A stretch of 64,000 nucleotides of DNA from Setomelanomma holmii (GCA_010015745.1 ML978207.1:1-64000), one strand, 5' to 3'. Shown: positions 45,008 to 55,764, numbered from the stretch's first letter. Numbers and translations: made by a program. The notes: generated from the sequence alone by a model not told the origin.

Positions 45008-45709
45008 GGATCTTGAATTCACACTTGACGGCTTGTTCTTCGATAGAATTACATTGGCGGTACTCCCTAGCGCACGAGCGAAGGCATCACAAGGCGTGCG
45101 ATGCGAAATATCAGCTTGCGCCACAGAAGTCCAACGCCCCTACACTATGCCTTTGGGCACATCACTGCGTTGCTGATCGGGTACCACAAGTCATTGCTCC
45201 AACTATTCGTCATGCTCGCTGAACCTATAGTGTATGTTCGCTTACCTGCGGTCTTCGGACCAGTCACACAACACGAGACTACTGCTACATGTATGGCAAT
45301 CACATCACGCTTAAGGTTGACAAAATACCGCCGGCTACATAACAGCGCTCAGCTTAGCCGAAACGTTCTTGTCGACGTCCTCAATGCGTCCTGAACTGCG
45401 TGGAGTGCCGTAGTGAGGAGTAGTCTGATGACGTTCGCACCTGCGGAAGCATTGGCCTTTACAATACCTTGTTCCGACATCCCAATGGCCGGCCACCACG
45501 GAGTAAGAACAGAGCCCGTAGAAGGTCTATTTCTACACGCCACAGGCATCCGACCCAGGGATAATGCCCATAAATTCTCTATGTAAAGAGGATAATGGCG
45601 CGGCTGTCTGAGACGCTGAGCAACATTACATCGGGTCTAGTGACAGCCTATCGTGCAACTCAGCCTCCTTTGCAGTTCTGAACCACTACCGGTATGCTTC
45701 TCGATTGTA
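45008..45709. other. Intergenic, no gene seen
   Basis: About 700 bases between the rhodopsin-like gene and the first transposon; only short frames. Confidence 0.5.
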
Positions 45710-46211
45710 CCGTGGGCGTTGGCGCAACGAGCCACTTGGGGTGCCGACCCACCCCAACGCCAAAGGCCCACCCACAAAGATGAGGCTGTACTGTCACCCA
45801 CAATAGCTGTTATTACGAGATTCTGTGGTGGAGTATTAAAGTGATGCTTGCGATCAATTTGGCCTACAAAACTTAGTAGGCAGCTTAATAGGGCGGTCCT
45901 TGGTGGTGGTTTTTGTTGGTGGTGTTGATGGTGAAGGGTCACCACCACCACCACCTTTAGCAGGCTGCGCAACCCGCGTACGCTTTCGTGCACGCGCAGG
46001 CTTCTGTGAGGCTGCTGTCTTGCCTCTTTGAGATGATTGTATAGCTTTTTGGGCGGTTGCAGCCTCTCTTTCCTCCTGTTTCTTGCGCTTGGTTTCAGCT
46101 CTCTCTGCTGTTACTCTTTCCTTCTCTCTCTCTCTCTCTCTCCACCTTGGCTATCTCTCAGGCCACACGCTTCTCTTCTGCTTCTTTTTGCTTAAGCAAG
46201 GCAGCTTGAGC

Positions 46212-46450
46212 CTTAAGGTCCTTCATCTCAGCTTTTCTGAGGTTTTCCTCTTGCTCCTCTTGCTTCCTTACTCTCTCACGGAAGTTAGCCTCTCTAACCT
46301 TTCTTGAAGACCAGAGAACAGCACCACTATAGTACTCCTCACGCTGATGAAGATTAAGGGTCCTTCCCTTCTTTTTGTGCTTCTTTTTGACTCCAAGAGA
46401 CTGCCTTAAGCCGTCGTTTTCATAGTGTAAGAGGTCGTTCTCTACCTTAA
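46212..46450. repeat. Left member of a near-identical pair around the gap
   Basis: Matches 46461-46699 base for base except for a few changes near the right end (GAGGTCG versus TAGGTCG, and TACCTTAA versus CACTTTAA). Both encode the same part of the transposase C-terminus. It is most simply an unmerged overlap between two contigs, perhaps from two different copies of the element. Confidence 0.8.
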
Positions 46451-46460
46451 NNNNNNNNNN
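46451..46460. other. Assembly gap (10 N)
   Basis: Ten N bases within the transposase C-terminal part of element 1. Translation across it is not meaningful. Confidence 0.99.
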
Positions 46461-46699
46461 CTTAAGGTCCTTCATCTCAGCTTTTCTGAGGTTTTCCTCT
46501 TGCTCCTCTTGCTTCCTTACTCTCTCACGGAAGTTAGCCTCTCTAACCTTTCTTGAAGACCAGAGAACAGCACCACTATAGTACTCCTCACGCTGATGAA
46601 GATTAAGGGTCCTTCCCTTCTTTTTGTGCTTCTTTTTGACTCCAAGAGACTGCCTTAAGCCGTCGTTTTCATAGTGTAATAGGTCGTTCTCCACTTTAA
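46461..46699. repeat. Right member of the pair around the gap
   Basis: See 46212-46450: the same 239 bases in the same orientation, 249 bases further on. Confidence 0.8.
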
Positions 46700-48172
46700 G
46701 ATAGTGGAGAGAAAGGGCGATCTTTTTCCTACTCTTCTCAGTCCCATCTTTGACTGCTTGCTCTATAATTGATCTCATCTTTCTCTAATCGCTCTCAGCG
46801 AGTACAGGAGAGCTTCTGGGTTGTTCTTCTTCTGGTGGTGTCTGTGGGCGGAATCTTTTAAGGATAACGTCTCTCTCTATCGGCCACACCCTAGTGGCCT
46901 CAAAGGACTTGAGAATGAGGCTCTCCTTGAAGGTGGAGGTCTACGCGGCCTAGAACAATAGACAGAAGTCTCCTTTCTTAACTAAGAGCAGCCCTTGACT
47001 GATGTGAAGGTGGGTAACCAGCTCCGTAGTGTACGAGGTGGAGAGTGGCTTAAACATTACTACATTGAGTGGCTGAAGGCTGTGGTTTGAATGTGGAGGA
47101 AAGACAGCAAGGAGGATCTTGTTTTGGTCGCAAAAGTTGATGAAATCCATAGTTACATGACTCCTATAGCCATCCACAATAAGAAGCCTCTACTTTGAGC
47201 GCGCTTTCTTCTTCGTGCAGCGGTTAAAAACCTGCTTGAGCTAGGCCAATCCTATGTCGTTATTCGTCCATCTAGAGGGTGATGAAGTGACAAAGACGTC
47301 GTGCTTTCCGACCTTGATATCCTCCACCCAGGTTGATTGTATATTGCCTAATTCAACCTGGAAGATAAGGCTTGGGGGAAGAGGCTCTCCATCCATGCAG
47401 ACGCCTGCTAAGAGAGTTGCACACTCATGAGAGCTATCTTGGAGAGATTCCCTAACCTCTTTGGTCTCCCACACCCTCTTTAAGAAGACTCTTTCCATCC
47501 TTGTTGTGACCCCAATCATGAAGCCCTTCTCATCCATATTGTACGTGTGAGGTGGCTCAATCTTATACTCAACCATCTTCTGATAGAGGAGATCAAAGTA
47601 CAACTTGTAAGTGTCCTTGCAGTTAGCGTAGTGGCGTACAGCGTCCATCCCTGATGTCCTTTGTGTGATGAGACGGTCCTTGCTTCTCTCAAGAAGCGAC
47701 CCACCCAGCCCTCTCCCACATACTCTTGAGCAATCTCAGCAGCAAATCTGCGTATCATTTCACGCGTAGGAGGAAGCACTCTCTTTGTTAGCCCTTTAAT
47801 ATACTTTACAAGCTCTGCCTCTTGTTGTGGAGTGAGTTTCTGTTAGGAAGTATTCTTGACTGCTATTGGAGCCTGAATGCCCTTGCATCTTTGCGCCAAC
47901 CTAGTTCTGTTAACTTTGAACGCATCAGCGCACTTTCTAAACGATAATTCTTCTCCTAGTTCTTGCGATTTCATTGCTGTAACCGACTTATCAATTAGTT
48001 CTATATTAGCAGAGATAACGTGTGTTGAAGTTGGTGTTGATTTCGTGTTATAATGTTGGGGTGGGTCGTTTCCCCACGTGGCTCGTCACGCCGACGCTCA
48101 CGGTATCTAACGTGTTTTACAAGCGAGTGCGCACCCCACCAACTTTCTGCAACGCAAAAACTCCTAATTACT

Positions 48173-49887
48173 ATGGCATCCCCAACTCAAGCCCAGCCAG
48201 CTTCCTATGAGGCTGATATACTGTTCGAGGGTACAGATCACATGTGTACCTCTTTAGGACTAGCGATTTTTCAGCTCGTTCCTTCCATATAGCCAGTTCT
48301 GATAGCTCACAACAATAAACAAGTTCGCAACAAACTTATGCCCTTCATCATATACACCTTGCTATCTTAGCTCTTCAGCAAGATCAATTTCAGAGTGAGG
48401 CAGTCGCTGCTCAGACGTTGAATGTCTCTCGAGATACACTCCACCGCCAACGCACTAGCAAGCCTGCTCGACACGATTGTTAGCTCAACTCAAAGAAGCT
48501 TACCTTACTAGAAGAGGAGGTGATTGTTCACTATATACTTAAACTAGATCAACGTGGATTTGCTCCTACGTTCGACGCTGTACGTGATATGGCTGATAAG
48601 CTGCTCGCTGCACGCGGCGCAGGTCACATTGGCATCCACTGGCTGCACAACTTTGTTAAGCGTACAGACAGTCATACGACGCGTTTTAATCGAGCGTATG
48701 ATAGGCAGAGAGCTCTATGCGAGGATTCTGTACTAGTTAGAAGCTGGTTTGAGCTTGTAGAGCAGACAAAGGCCAAGTATGGCATCTGCAATGAGGACAT
48801 CTACAACTTTAACAAGGCTGGCTTCATGATGGGCAAGATCACGACTCAGCTTGTCGTGACAGGTTCAGAGAGGAGAGGCAGGCCAAAGGCTATCCAGCCA
48901 GGCAATCGTGAGTGGGTGACGTTGATCGCTGCGATCAATGCAGCTGGCTGGTCAATCCCACCGTTCCTCATCTTTGCTGGCCGCTATCATCTGTCTGCCT
49001 GGTACAAGGAGACAGATATCCCACGCGACTGGGCGATCGCAGTCAGTGACAATGGCTGGACAACTAACGAGCTAGGAGTTGACTGGCTAAAGCACTTTAA
49101 TACTCACACAAAGACTCGTGTTATAGGTGCACGTTGCCTGCTCGTCCTTGACGGCCACGAGAGCCACCACTCTCTAGAATTTCGAGAGCTCTGCAAGGAG
49201 AACAGCATCTATACGCTCTGTATGCCACCTCACTCATCACACCTACTGCAGCCTCTTGACGTTGGCTGCTTCTCACCATTGAAGCGCGCATACAGTCGCG
49301 AAGTCGAGCACCTTATCCGCCACCACATCAACTATATCACTAAGCTCGAGTTTCTGCCAGCCTTCAAGGCAGCCTTCAATCAATCGTTTACGCCAGCAAA
49401 TATCTGTTCAGCTTTTCGCGGCGCAGGTCTTATCCCTCTCCAGCCTGAGGCTGTCTTGTCAAAGCTTGACGTGCAGCTGCGTACGCCTTCACTAGCTGCT
49501 CTGCCAGAGGCTCTCTGGGAAGCCAAAACGCCGAGCAACGTGCGTGAGCTTAAGGCTCAATCAACGTTAATTCGTGACCGCGTGCAGCGGCACAAGAGCT
49601 CATCGCCAGCCTCAATTATCCAGGCAATCGACCAGCTTAAGAAGGGGGCAGAGGTAATGATGCTCTTAGCTGAGCTGATGCGCGATCGGATCGCCAGCCT
49701 TGAGAGAGCCAACAAGGCAGCAACAAAGCGTAGGCAGCGTGAAAAGAAGCGGATACAGAAGCAAGAGACCTTAACGGAAGGAGAGGGAGAGGATATACTT
49801 GCTCAAAAGGAGGCTGACCAGCAGATAGAGCGTGAACAGCGTCAAGGTGGAGAGCGATCAGGCCTTAGTATTGAAGTAGAAATTTGA
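48173..49887 (+). pseudogene. Transposase of element 2, long frame but catalytically defective
   Basis: An N-terminal piece starts at ATG 48173 (MASPTQAQPASYEAD) and stops near 48290. The helix-turn-helix part follows in another frame (SEAVAAQTLNVSRDTLHRQR) and ends with TAG before LNSKKLTLLEEE. From there 455 codons are open (48520-49887): FVKRTDSHTTRFNRAYDRQR, then YNFNKAGFMMG where pogo transposases have a FDETGF-like motif, so the first catalytic Asp is Asn and the next Glu is Lys (both G-to-A). The second Asp (LLVLDGHESHH) and third (LLQPLDVGCF) are present. A coiled-coil tail follows (LERANKAATKRRQREKKR). Loss of one catalytic residue and upstream stops mean it is inactive. Confidence 0.85.
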
Positions 49888-50043
49888 TGTAAGAGTTCAA
49901 CATTGGTCTCAGGTGAGATGAGAGGCCAAGTACTCTGTTTACCAGCCACTTGCTCAACCCATAACTGAGGTCCTCGCCACTACTGCGTCTGATTGTCTAG
50001 GCAGCACCTGCTCTCAACACTTAGCCGCCAGGCTCTGGCGCGC

Positions 50044-50085
50044 TGCAAGAGGTGCAGAGAGACTGGGCATAACTCGCGTACGTGC
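50044..50085 (+). other. CCHC zinc-knuckle remnant inside element 2
   Basis: CKRCRETGHNSRTC fits Cys-x2-Cys-x4-His-x4-Cys. It lies about 150 bases after the stop of the transposase frame and in a different frame. Many fungal pogo transposases end in such a knuckle, so it is probably the cut-off C-terminus; a second ORF is possible. Confidence 0.6.
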
Positions 50086-50318
50086 AGAAAAGATACTTTA
50101 GATACTACTAAATATACTCTATCAATATCTCTATACTATCTCTCAACCACGTTGAGATGTACGCCTGTAGAGGTGCACGAAATTAGTGGGGTGCGCACTC
50201 GCTTGTACCGGTACCGGTAATGCGCACTCGCTTGTAACGTTAAAACACGTTATAAACTTTTGAACTCCTTGTCTGCTTCACGCCTGTCATCTCATCAAAA
50301 TAATACTCCTCTTTCATT

Positions 50319-51697
50319 TCATGCTTCAAACATATGCTCTCGAATCAAGTTGCTCACCCTCTGTGATATGACCGTGAGCTCATACCCATTGCGTCGCTTC
50401 ACTTTCACATCCCCATTGCCGTCGTCATCTAATGGCGGATCCGGCGCTGTCTTGACGTGGAATATCAAGCTCGCATCCACGAAGTCGTTCTCATCGTCGT
50501 TCTCGGGCCGAACTACCGTGATCCTGGTGATGGTCTTATGGCCCAGTTGCGCTTTGTGTTGCATCAGGAAGTATGCGAACACTGCGCCATTTGGAGATCC
50601 TGTATCTGTCAGCTTTCTACTTCGACGTCCTGCACAAGTCTCGCACGGGGCTGCACGTACCTAGCAGCGCATGTCCATCGTCCGTATCGGCCCCCAAAGA
50701 CACACCTGGCCAGTCCCTCAGCTCCTTCACCATCTTGTTTAGACAGCTCGCGATGATTTGATTGGTAGCCTCATTGCTTATGCCTAGCATGAAGAAGTAC
50801 CGGATAATCTGCACATGAGGATTATCGCGAACCCAAAAGCCCCAGAGCACCTCGCTGAGAGAGCGCAGACGAGGCAGTAGTGCGCGGTCATATGCGCGCG
50901 TGTTGCCGTACCAGTTCTGCTTTCCTCCGGTCTCAGGAGAGTCGAGGTAGAGGCCAAATATTGCTGTGCGGAGGTCAGTGGGTGCATCCCTTGTCTCGCC
51001 ATCAGGACCTCAGGTACGTACCTCGGCCCTTCTGATTGATTCCAAACTCGTAGAATCCTCCTGTCGCCTTCACAAACATCAGTCTCTTCAGTCACTCATC
51101 ATCTGAACACAGACCTACTCGATACTGCGCCCCATCAGCCGTGTACCAATGCTTGATCAAAGGAACCTGCTGCCCATTTTCTTTCTTCTCTGGGTCCCAA
51201 TGCTCGACTCGATAGCACTCATTATCTCCACGGTTCGTCACCGATACGCCGTTCAACACCAAGCCTCTAAGCATATCTCGGAACTGCCAATGGCCGTTGA
51301 AATCGCACCTGTATGACCGCGGGCTGGCCTCGCGCCAGTATCACGCATGGAGCTCGCTGCGTAGGGCTCCTTGCCAGACACTAGCTGCTGAGGGTAGGTT
51401 GCGCATGTCTCGGATCTGACGGCCGGCCGTCAGATCGCTGCCGGTGAGGCCGCACATGAGTGCGCCGCCCAACAGAGCAAAGCGATCGAAGTCTGTGGCG
51501 CTGGCGAGGCCGTCGTCGAAATAAGCTGTGTCTGGTTGTGGGATGACAATGTTGGCTGCTGCCAACTTGGCATGATCTTTGACGAAGGACGAGTTCGGAT
51601 GAATAAAAGCTGCAATATCTGGGTCCTGTGAAGATAGCACGGTACCTAGTATGAATGTGAAGGGGACTCAAGCGAATATGATGCTTTTGACTCGCAT
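50319..51697 (-). pseudogene. Three-intron gene of unknown function with two in-frame stops
   Basis: From ATG 51697 the minus strand reads MRVKSIIFA, TGA, VPFTFILGTVLSSQDPDIAA, then ANIVIPQPDTAYFDDGLA, FALLGGALMCGLTGSDLTAG, SVWQGALRSELHA, TGA, and YWREASPRSYRCDFNGHWQF. Three normal introns (51068-51118, 50964-51021, 50606-50660) join the rest in frame: GAQYR-ATGGFYEFGINQKGR-AIFGLYLDSPET, DDGHALL-DTGSPNGAVFAYFLM, to the end NLIREHMFEA. The N-terminal hydrophobic run suggests a secreted or anchored protein. The second TGA sits where a Trp or Arg codon could have been. Splice sites and the rest of the frame are intact, so decay is recent. Family not recognised. Confidence 0.65.
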
Positions 51698-52846
51698 GAC
51701 GGGCCATGCAATGTGGAACTGAAGATCGAGGTCGAAGTGAATAAGCGCAAAATGGCTGAAAACACTTTTTGTATACGCTGAGGTACGCAAAGCTGAAGTG
51801 AGATTATGCTGTGTCCGAAACCGATGTCGAAACATACGCGAGAGTGTAGATGGACCCACTATGGGGCAACGCGCGGAGCGAGAATCCCAACATCTTGACG
51901 GCACCGTGATAGTGGAGGGATCAAAGAGCGGACTCCAGATACCGAGTATAAATGGCTATCGCGATCTACTGATCAAATTCGACTTGTAGTTGGGAAGGCT
52001 AAGAACTCCTATCGTGTCGCTATGCTACACCGCTGTTGGCGCTGGTCCAGTACTCATACCAAACAATTTGCCGAATAAGTTGACTAGTCGTCGAAGTACC
52101 CTTCGCAAGTAGCGCAAGGTCTCTCATGCAGGCGATTGTTGAGCTTGGAGAAGTGTAATGAAGCATCGTATCTGCTCTTTGAGTGTAAGACACCAGGAGA
52201 CCTTCGAGACTATCGCATGGCTCCAATCGTGCGTCAATTGGCGCTGAACCTCCAGCAGTCCCAAAACATTGGCGCGGATGTTCTTTTCAAAGTACTAGCG
52301 ACGCGTTCATGATGTGTGAGCGTCTATACTGCAAGTGCTCTATACCTGACTATCCCACTCGTCGATTCGTGATGTCAAGTGCATTCGCTCTGCTGTCAGT
52401 TGTTCTGAAAGAAAATCCCGTCACCCTGCCTCGCTATAGAAAGTAAAATGACTAGTAGCTTTTGCGATGTATAAAATATTGCTGGAGACGCCGTTCGAGT
52501 GACAATGTGTCTTACGCGACTAGCATAAAGGGCACTATGCAATGTATATGCAGCGTCAATGATACAAATGATGATAGATGTTGCTTATCCCGTGAACATG
52601 AACCTTCGACCATGCAATGTTCGAGTCCGCCTGCGAACGAGGTATGCACGAAGGAGGCTGACTCGATGAAGTTTTAAGGTTATGGCGATCAGGTCGCGCT
52701 AATGCAACTAGGCTAGCGCTTGCGTAACGCGTGAAGCAGGACCTCGGGAGGCCTTACCTAGGCAGCCGTACGAAGCATATCCATACTAACCCCTAGATCA
52801 ATCTACTTGATGCTTCCCGCAGACATATACACCACCGGAAGTGATC
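51698..52846. other. Gene-poor stretch with a possible fragment
   Basis: About 1.15 kb. On the minus strand, about 52,290-52,020, a protein-like run (LEPCDSLEGLLVSYTQRAD ... QIVWYEYWTSANSGVA) ends at a stop, but it has no start and no upstream continuation. Otherwise nothing is seen. Confidence 0.4.
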
Positions 52847-54178
52847 ATGGCCCTCCTCACAGATCTCCCAGACGAATTACTCAACGACATCGTCGACCAC
52901 GTCTTTGCCACCTCCCCAGAAGCTTTGCACAACCTAACCCGTTCATGCAAGGCACTGCACCGCCTGTGCGCTCCTCTACAATGGAAGCACGTTGTTCTGC
53001 CGTGGAGATTGAACAAGAACTCACCCATCGCAAGATTCGTCGACGCGCATATCGGCAATCACAGCATTCGAACATTACGACTACAACCACAACGCAGCAT
53101 CCTGAATGCATTTCGAATTGGCCTGAAGAGTGCATTTGATCATGTAGAAGCTTTATGCAATTGTATGGGCAGCCTATCGAACCTCACGACCTTCTCGATA
53201 TTCTTGGATGGCTTGGTTGACTCGCGTTGTACCTTGCCCGGTGCCGTCCTTGCTCGCATAGTACGCTCACTTCCGCCATCCCTTGCCCATCTGGAGCTGG
53301 ACACTGAGTGTACGGATCGAATTCGGGATGAGGAGCCCACAGACGATCCCAACAACCACTTGTGCCTTGCAATCAGCAATCGCGTCCCCCACCTCGAGAC
53401 CCTGCGCTTGCGCTTATCCTGCATATGTATCCACCTCTTCAGCAGTCTGTCGTCAGCGACGTCGCCTCAAGCAACGTCAAACTTGCGGCGTGCGTTCATA
53501 CGTCTCGATACCAGCCCTGACGGAGAACACCATATGGAGGTAGGGAGCGAAGTTTGTGACTGCGAGTTGCCGCTGGATAAACGCATATACCGAAGCTCTC
53601 GCGGATGCCACAGCGCTCTCAGAATTGACAAGATCTCGGAACACCTTCTCGGGCTCCAAGCTGCTGGTGCGTTTCCGCATCTTGAGCGGTGTCTTCTTTA
53701 CGCCTGGAGGAAGAATGATGATGCACCTCACAAATATCTTCACGTTCGGGATATCGCGACTCGAACAATCACGCGCTATCCTAAGATGTACACTTCGAGG
53801 CTGAGAGACTGGAATTTGGCGGATCTTGAGAACAAACATTATGAATTGTACATGATACGTTCCCACGACCGCGCCGACTTCATTGGCGATCGCAAGGACA
53901 TCGAAGGCGCTGCCCTTCATGAGGTAGCTTGGAGAGAACTACCTACTGGTATACGAATACCTCCTGACGGGAGGCTGCGCCACGAAACACCGCACCTCTG
54001 CGAGGACACGCTATTACCTTATGGATACCTACAAATGGTAGAGCAAGACCAGCTCAATAGCGGAGCTATTCATCAGCATTATCTGCAGGACAGGGCCACA
54101 CTCACCAGCGCGGCTGTCATCGTTAAAGAGATTCCAGTACCGGATACTACTTCAAGTTTTACGGTTGCACTGAGGTAA
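52847..54178 (+). CDS. F-box domain protein
   Basis: The frame from ATG 52847 gives 443 residues without introns. It opens with an F-box (LTDLPDELLNDIVDHVF, then CKALHRLCAPLQWKHVVL), the Skp1-binding part of SCF ubiquitin ligases. The remainder has loose leucine-rich spacing (NHSIRTLRLQPQ, SLAHLELDTECT, VPHLETLRLRLS) and may form the substrate-binding part; the target is unknown. Large, variable F-box sets are common in filamentous fungi. It is the only intact gene between 45 and 56 kb apart from transposon frames. Confidence 0.85.
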   Translation: MALLTDLPDELLNDIVDHVFATSPEALHNLTRSCKALHRLCAPLQWKHVVLPWRLNKNSPIARFVDAHIGNHSIRTLRLQPQRSILNAFRIGLKSAFDHVEALCNCMGSLSNLTTFSIFLDGLVDSRCTLPGAVLARIVRSLPPSLAHLELDTECTDRIRDEEPTDDPNNHLCLAISNRVPHLETLRLRLSCICIHLFSSLSSATSPQATSNLRRAFIRLDTSPDGEHHMEVGSEVCDCELPLDKRIYRSSRGCHSALRIDKISEHLLGLQAAGAFPHLERCLLYAWRKNDDAPHKYLHVRDIATRTITRYPKMYTSRLRDWNLADLENKHYELYMIRSHDRADFIGDRKDIEGAALHEVAWRELPTGIRIPPDGRLRHETPHLCEDTLLPYGYLQMVEQDQLNSGAIHQHYLQDRATLTSAAVIVKEIPVPDTTSSFTVALR

Positions 54179-54538
54179 ATACAGAACAAGTGCTCCTAGT
54201 CGTCACAAGATCCTAACTCATCTGATATCCACGTACGATTTCCCATGTTCATCGGAAATAACAAGCGAAACTGTAAGACTGTGCAGTATGGCGCGGTAGG
54301 TGCGGGCATATCATTTTAGCTAGAAAAGGCCTCGACTGTGGTGGAAAGTAACTAGCGGTGGTGTTCAGTACAAAAGAAGGTGATGCAATAGGAAGTGCTT
54401 GGAAAGCAATAAAAATGCACGTCTGATGAAAGTGATAGTGATGTCGAACTCATCTTGGGCTTTCGTCACTGTTCGTTCCCTTCATCGGCGCACGACTCGC
54501 ACCTTCCTCAAATTGACCTTCGAATCAACGCCTAAAGT

Positions 54539-55764
54539 ATGGCACGAAAGCGAAAAGCTTCCATCACTTTGGAAGCGGAGTCAGCGCGAAGAAAATACGA
54601 CCAGCTCGTCCCCTCCCGCCCGAAACCAGTCTGTGGCGACTCCCGCTGGAATTGAAGCGAGCCATAGCTATACAGATACCGGAAGATCTCCAGGCGTTGA
54701 CCCTCTCTAGCCTTGCGCATGTAGCTCGCCTCATTGAAGACGCCACAATCACGGAGCACTTCAAGACACTACAATATGAGATATTTACATTCGAGCGCAA
54801 CCAAACTGCTCAATTTCCGAGGCTAGATGAGATAAAGCGCGAGATCGACAAGATTGGTGCGGTTCAGGGCTGTATACGAGGTCTGTCACACTTCAAGTTG
54901 CGAAACAATACAGATGTCTAGAGAACTTCGGTGTCGTCAGCGCACCCGTTATCCGAGAAGAACAACATTGGCTACGATCTGGCTCTTGCAAAATTCCAAT
55001 CTGACTAGCACGCTAGGTACTGGAGTGTTGGACGATGCGTTCTTCCGTTTAGTTGCACAAGCCATTTCCCGCAAGCAGCTCAAGATTGTGGCCTTCGATG
55101 AGCAAAGCTCGCTCAACATGTGGACTTTCGGCGCATTCCGCGAGTTCCTTCTATCCCAATCCAAGTCTCTGCGGTGCCTCGTCGTGCCTCGATACACAAT
55201 CGATTCTGGTGAAAGCGCAATTGGAAGCGCGCAGGGGTTCCCAGCTCAAACGTCGAAGGAATTCGCGTTGCTTGCTAAGAAGTGAAAGGAAGCTTCCAGT
55301 GGAGGTAAACTGGTAGCCCTACTGGATTGGGAGCTCATATAATACGCAACCCTTGCGATTTGCTGGATGGCACCGGGCACTGGCGGCATTTACCACACGC
55401 AACGCATGTTCGCCCATTGCGGAGCACCACAAGCATCTTCGGCTGGCTTGCATGTCTTTCCGGGGCCGTTGTCAACGCTATCACTATCGCAAAACGCGGA
55501 GCAAAGAAAGCCACGATCCCTACAACACATCAAATTCGCAACCTCTGCTTTGTGGGGTTAATTATTGTGCTAAATGAATTGCGACTCTCTGGAATGGACC
55601 TCAGAATCTACGGCCGTCTCAATCAGGGGGATACTTTGCTTCCCGAGTTAGAGCATCTTGCGGTCCACAACTGCTCAGAAGTGCTAGTCTTTCTACGACA
55701 GCTAGCCGTGACAGCCAAGAATACTGGTCATGAGCTTGGCTTCGAAGCTTCGTCTTCCACCTAG
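54539..55764 (+). pseudogene. Decayed F-box-like gene
   Basis: It starts MARKRKASITLEAESARRKY at 54539 and stops after DSRWN. The shifted frame gives SLWRLPLELKRAIAIQIP and LQALTLSSLAHVARLIED, an F-box-like start with the usual helix pattern, ending at a TAG near 54920. Further pieces follow in other frames: VLDDAFFRLVAQAISRKQL, FGAFREFLLSQSKSLRCLVV and, to the end, ELRLSGMDLRIYGRL and LPELEHLAVHNCSEVLVFLR with leucine-rich spacing. No introns explain the changes. It lies just after an intact F-box gene and may be an old tandem relative, though similarity between the two is low. Confidence 0.5.

Larger units (their letters stand above)
45854..47974 (-). pseudogene. Transposase of element 1, RIP-like nonsense mutations
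   Basis: From ATG 47974 (MKSQELGEELSFRKCADAF, a psq-type helix-turn-helix) the DDE transposase can be followed across frames: FAAEIAQEYVGEGWVGRFL, a small shift, MDAVRHYANCKDTYKLYFDL, the first catalytic Asp in YNMDEKGFMIG, DGYRSHVTMDFINF with the second, and SLQPLNVVMF where the third Asp is Asn. The C-terminal coiled-coil (LHYENDGLRQSL, GAVLWSSRKVREA) and a basic tail end at 45854. Stops occur after NTS, IGLA, ARSK, CLLF and FAA-type positions where related transposases carry Gln or Trp; all are explained by C-to-T changes in CpA on one strand or the other. The copy cannot encode an active enzyme. Confidence 0.8.
45710..48103 (-). mobile_element. Pogo/Fot-type DNA transposon, decayed (element 1)
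   Basis: The ends are imperfect inverted repeats of 49 bp with about 8 mismatches (45710-45758 and 48055-48103), both starting CCGTG and holding ACGAGCCAC and ACCCACCCCAAC. TA dinucleotides flank both ends (45708-45709, 48104-48105), the target site of Tc1/mariner-pogo elements. Inside is a transposase read right to left. The sequenced length is 2394, but an assembly gap with a 239-base near-duplicate inflates it; without this it is about 2145, close to element 2. Confidence 0.85.
48110..50250 (+). mobile_element. Pogo/Fot-type DNA transposon, second element
   Basis: It begins ACGTGTTTTACAAGCGAG at 48110 and ends in the inverted copy at 50250, where four extra bases sit between TTTTA and CAAGCG. 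TA flanks both ends (48108-48109, 50251-50252). The right arm holds two direct copies of GCGCACTCGCTTGTA (50193-50207 and 50222-50236) around CCGGTACCGGTAAT; the left arm has one. Length is 2141. It inserted six bases from the end of element 1 and points away from it. Confidence 0.85.

Noticed and set aside
46124..46142. CT dinucleotide run
   Set aside because: Simple repeat encoding Glu/Arg-rich coiled-coil of the transposase on the other strand.
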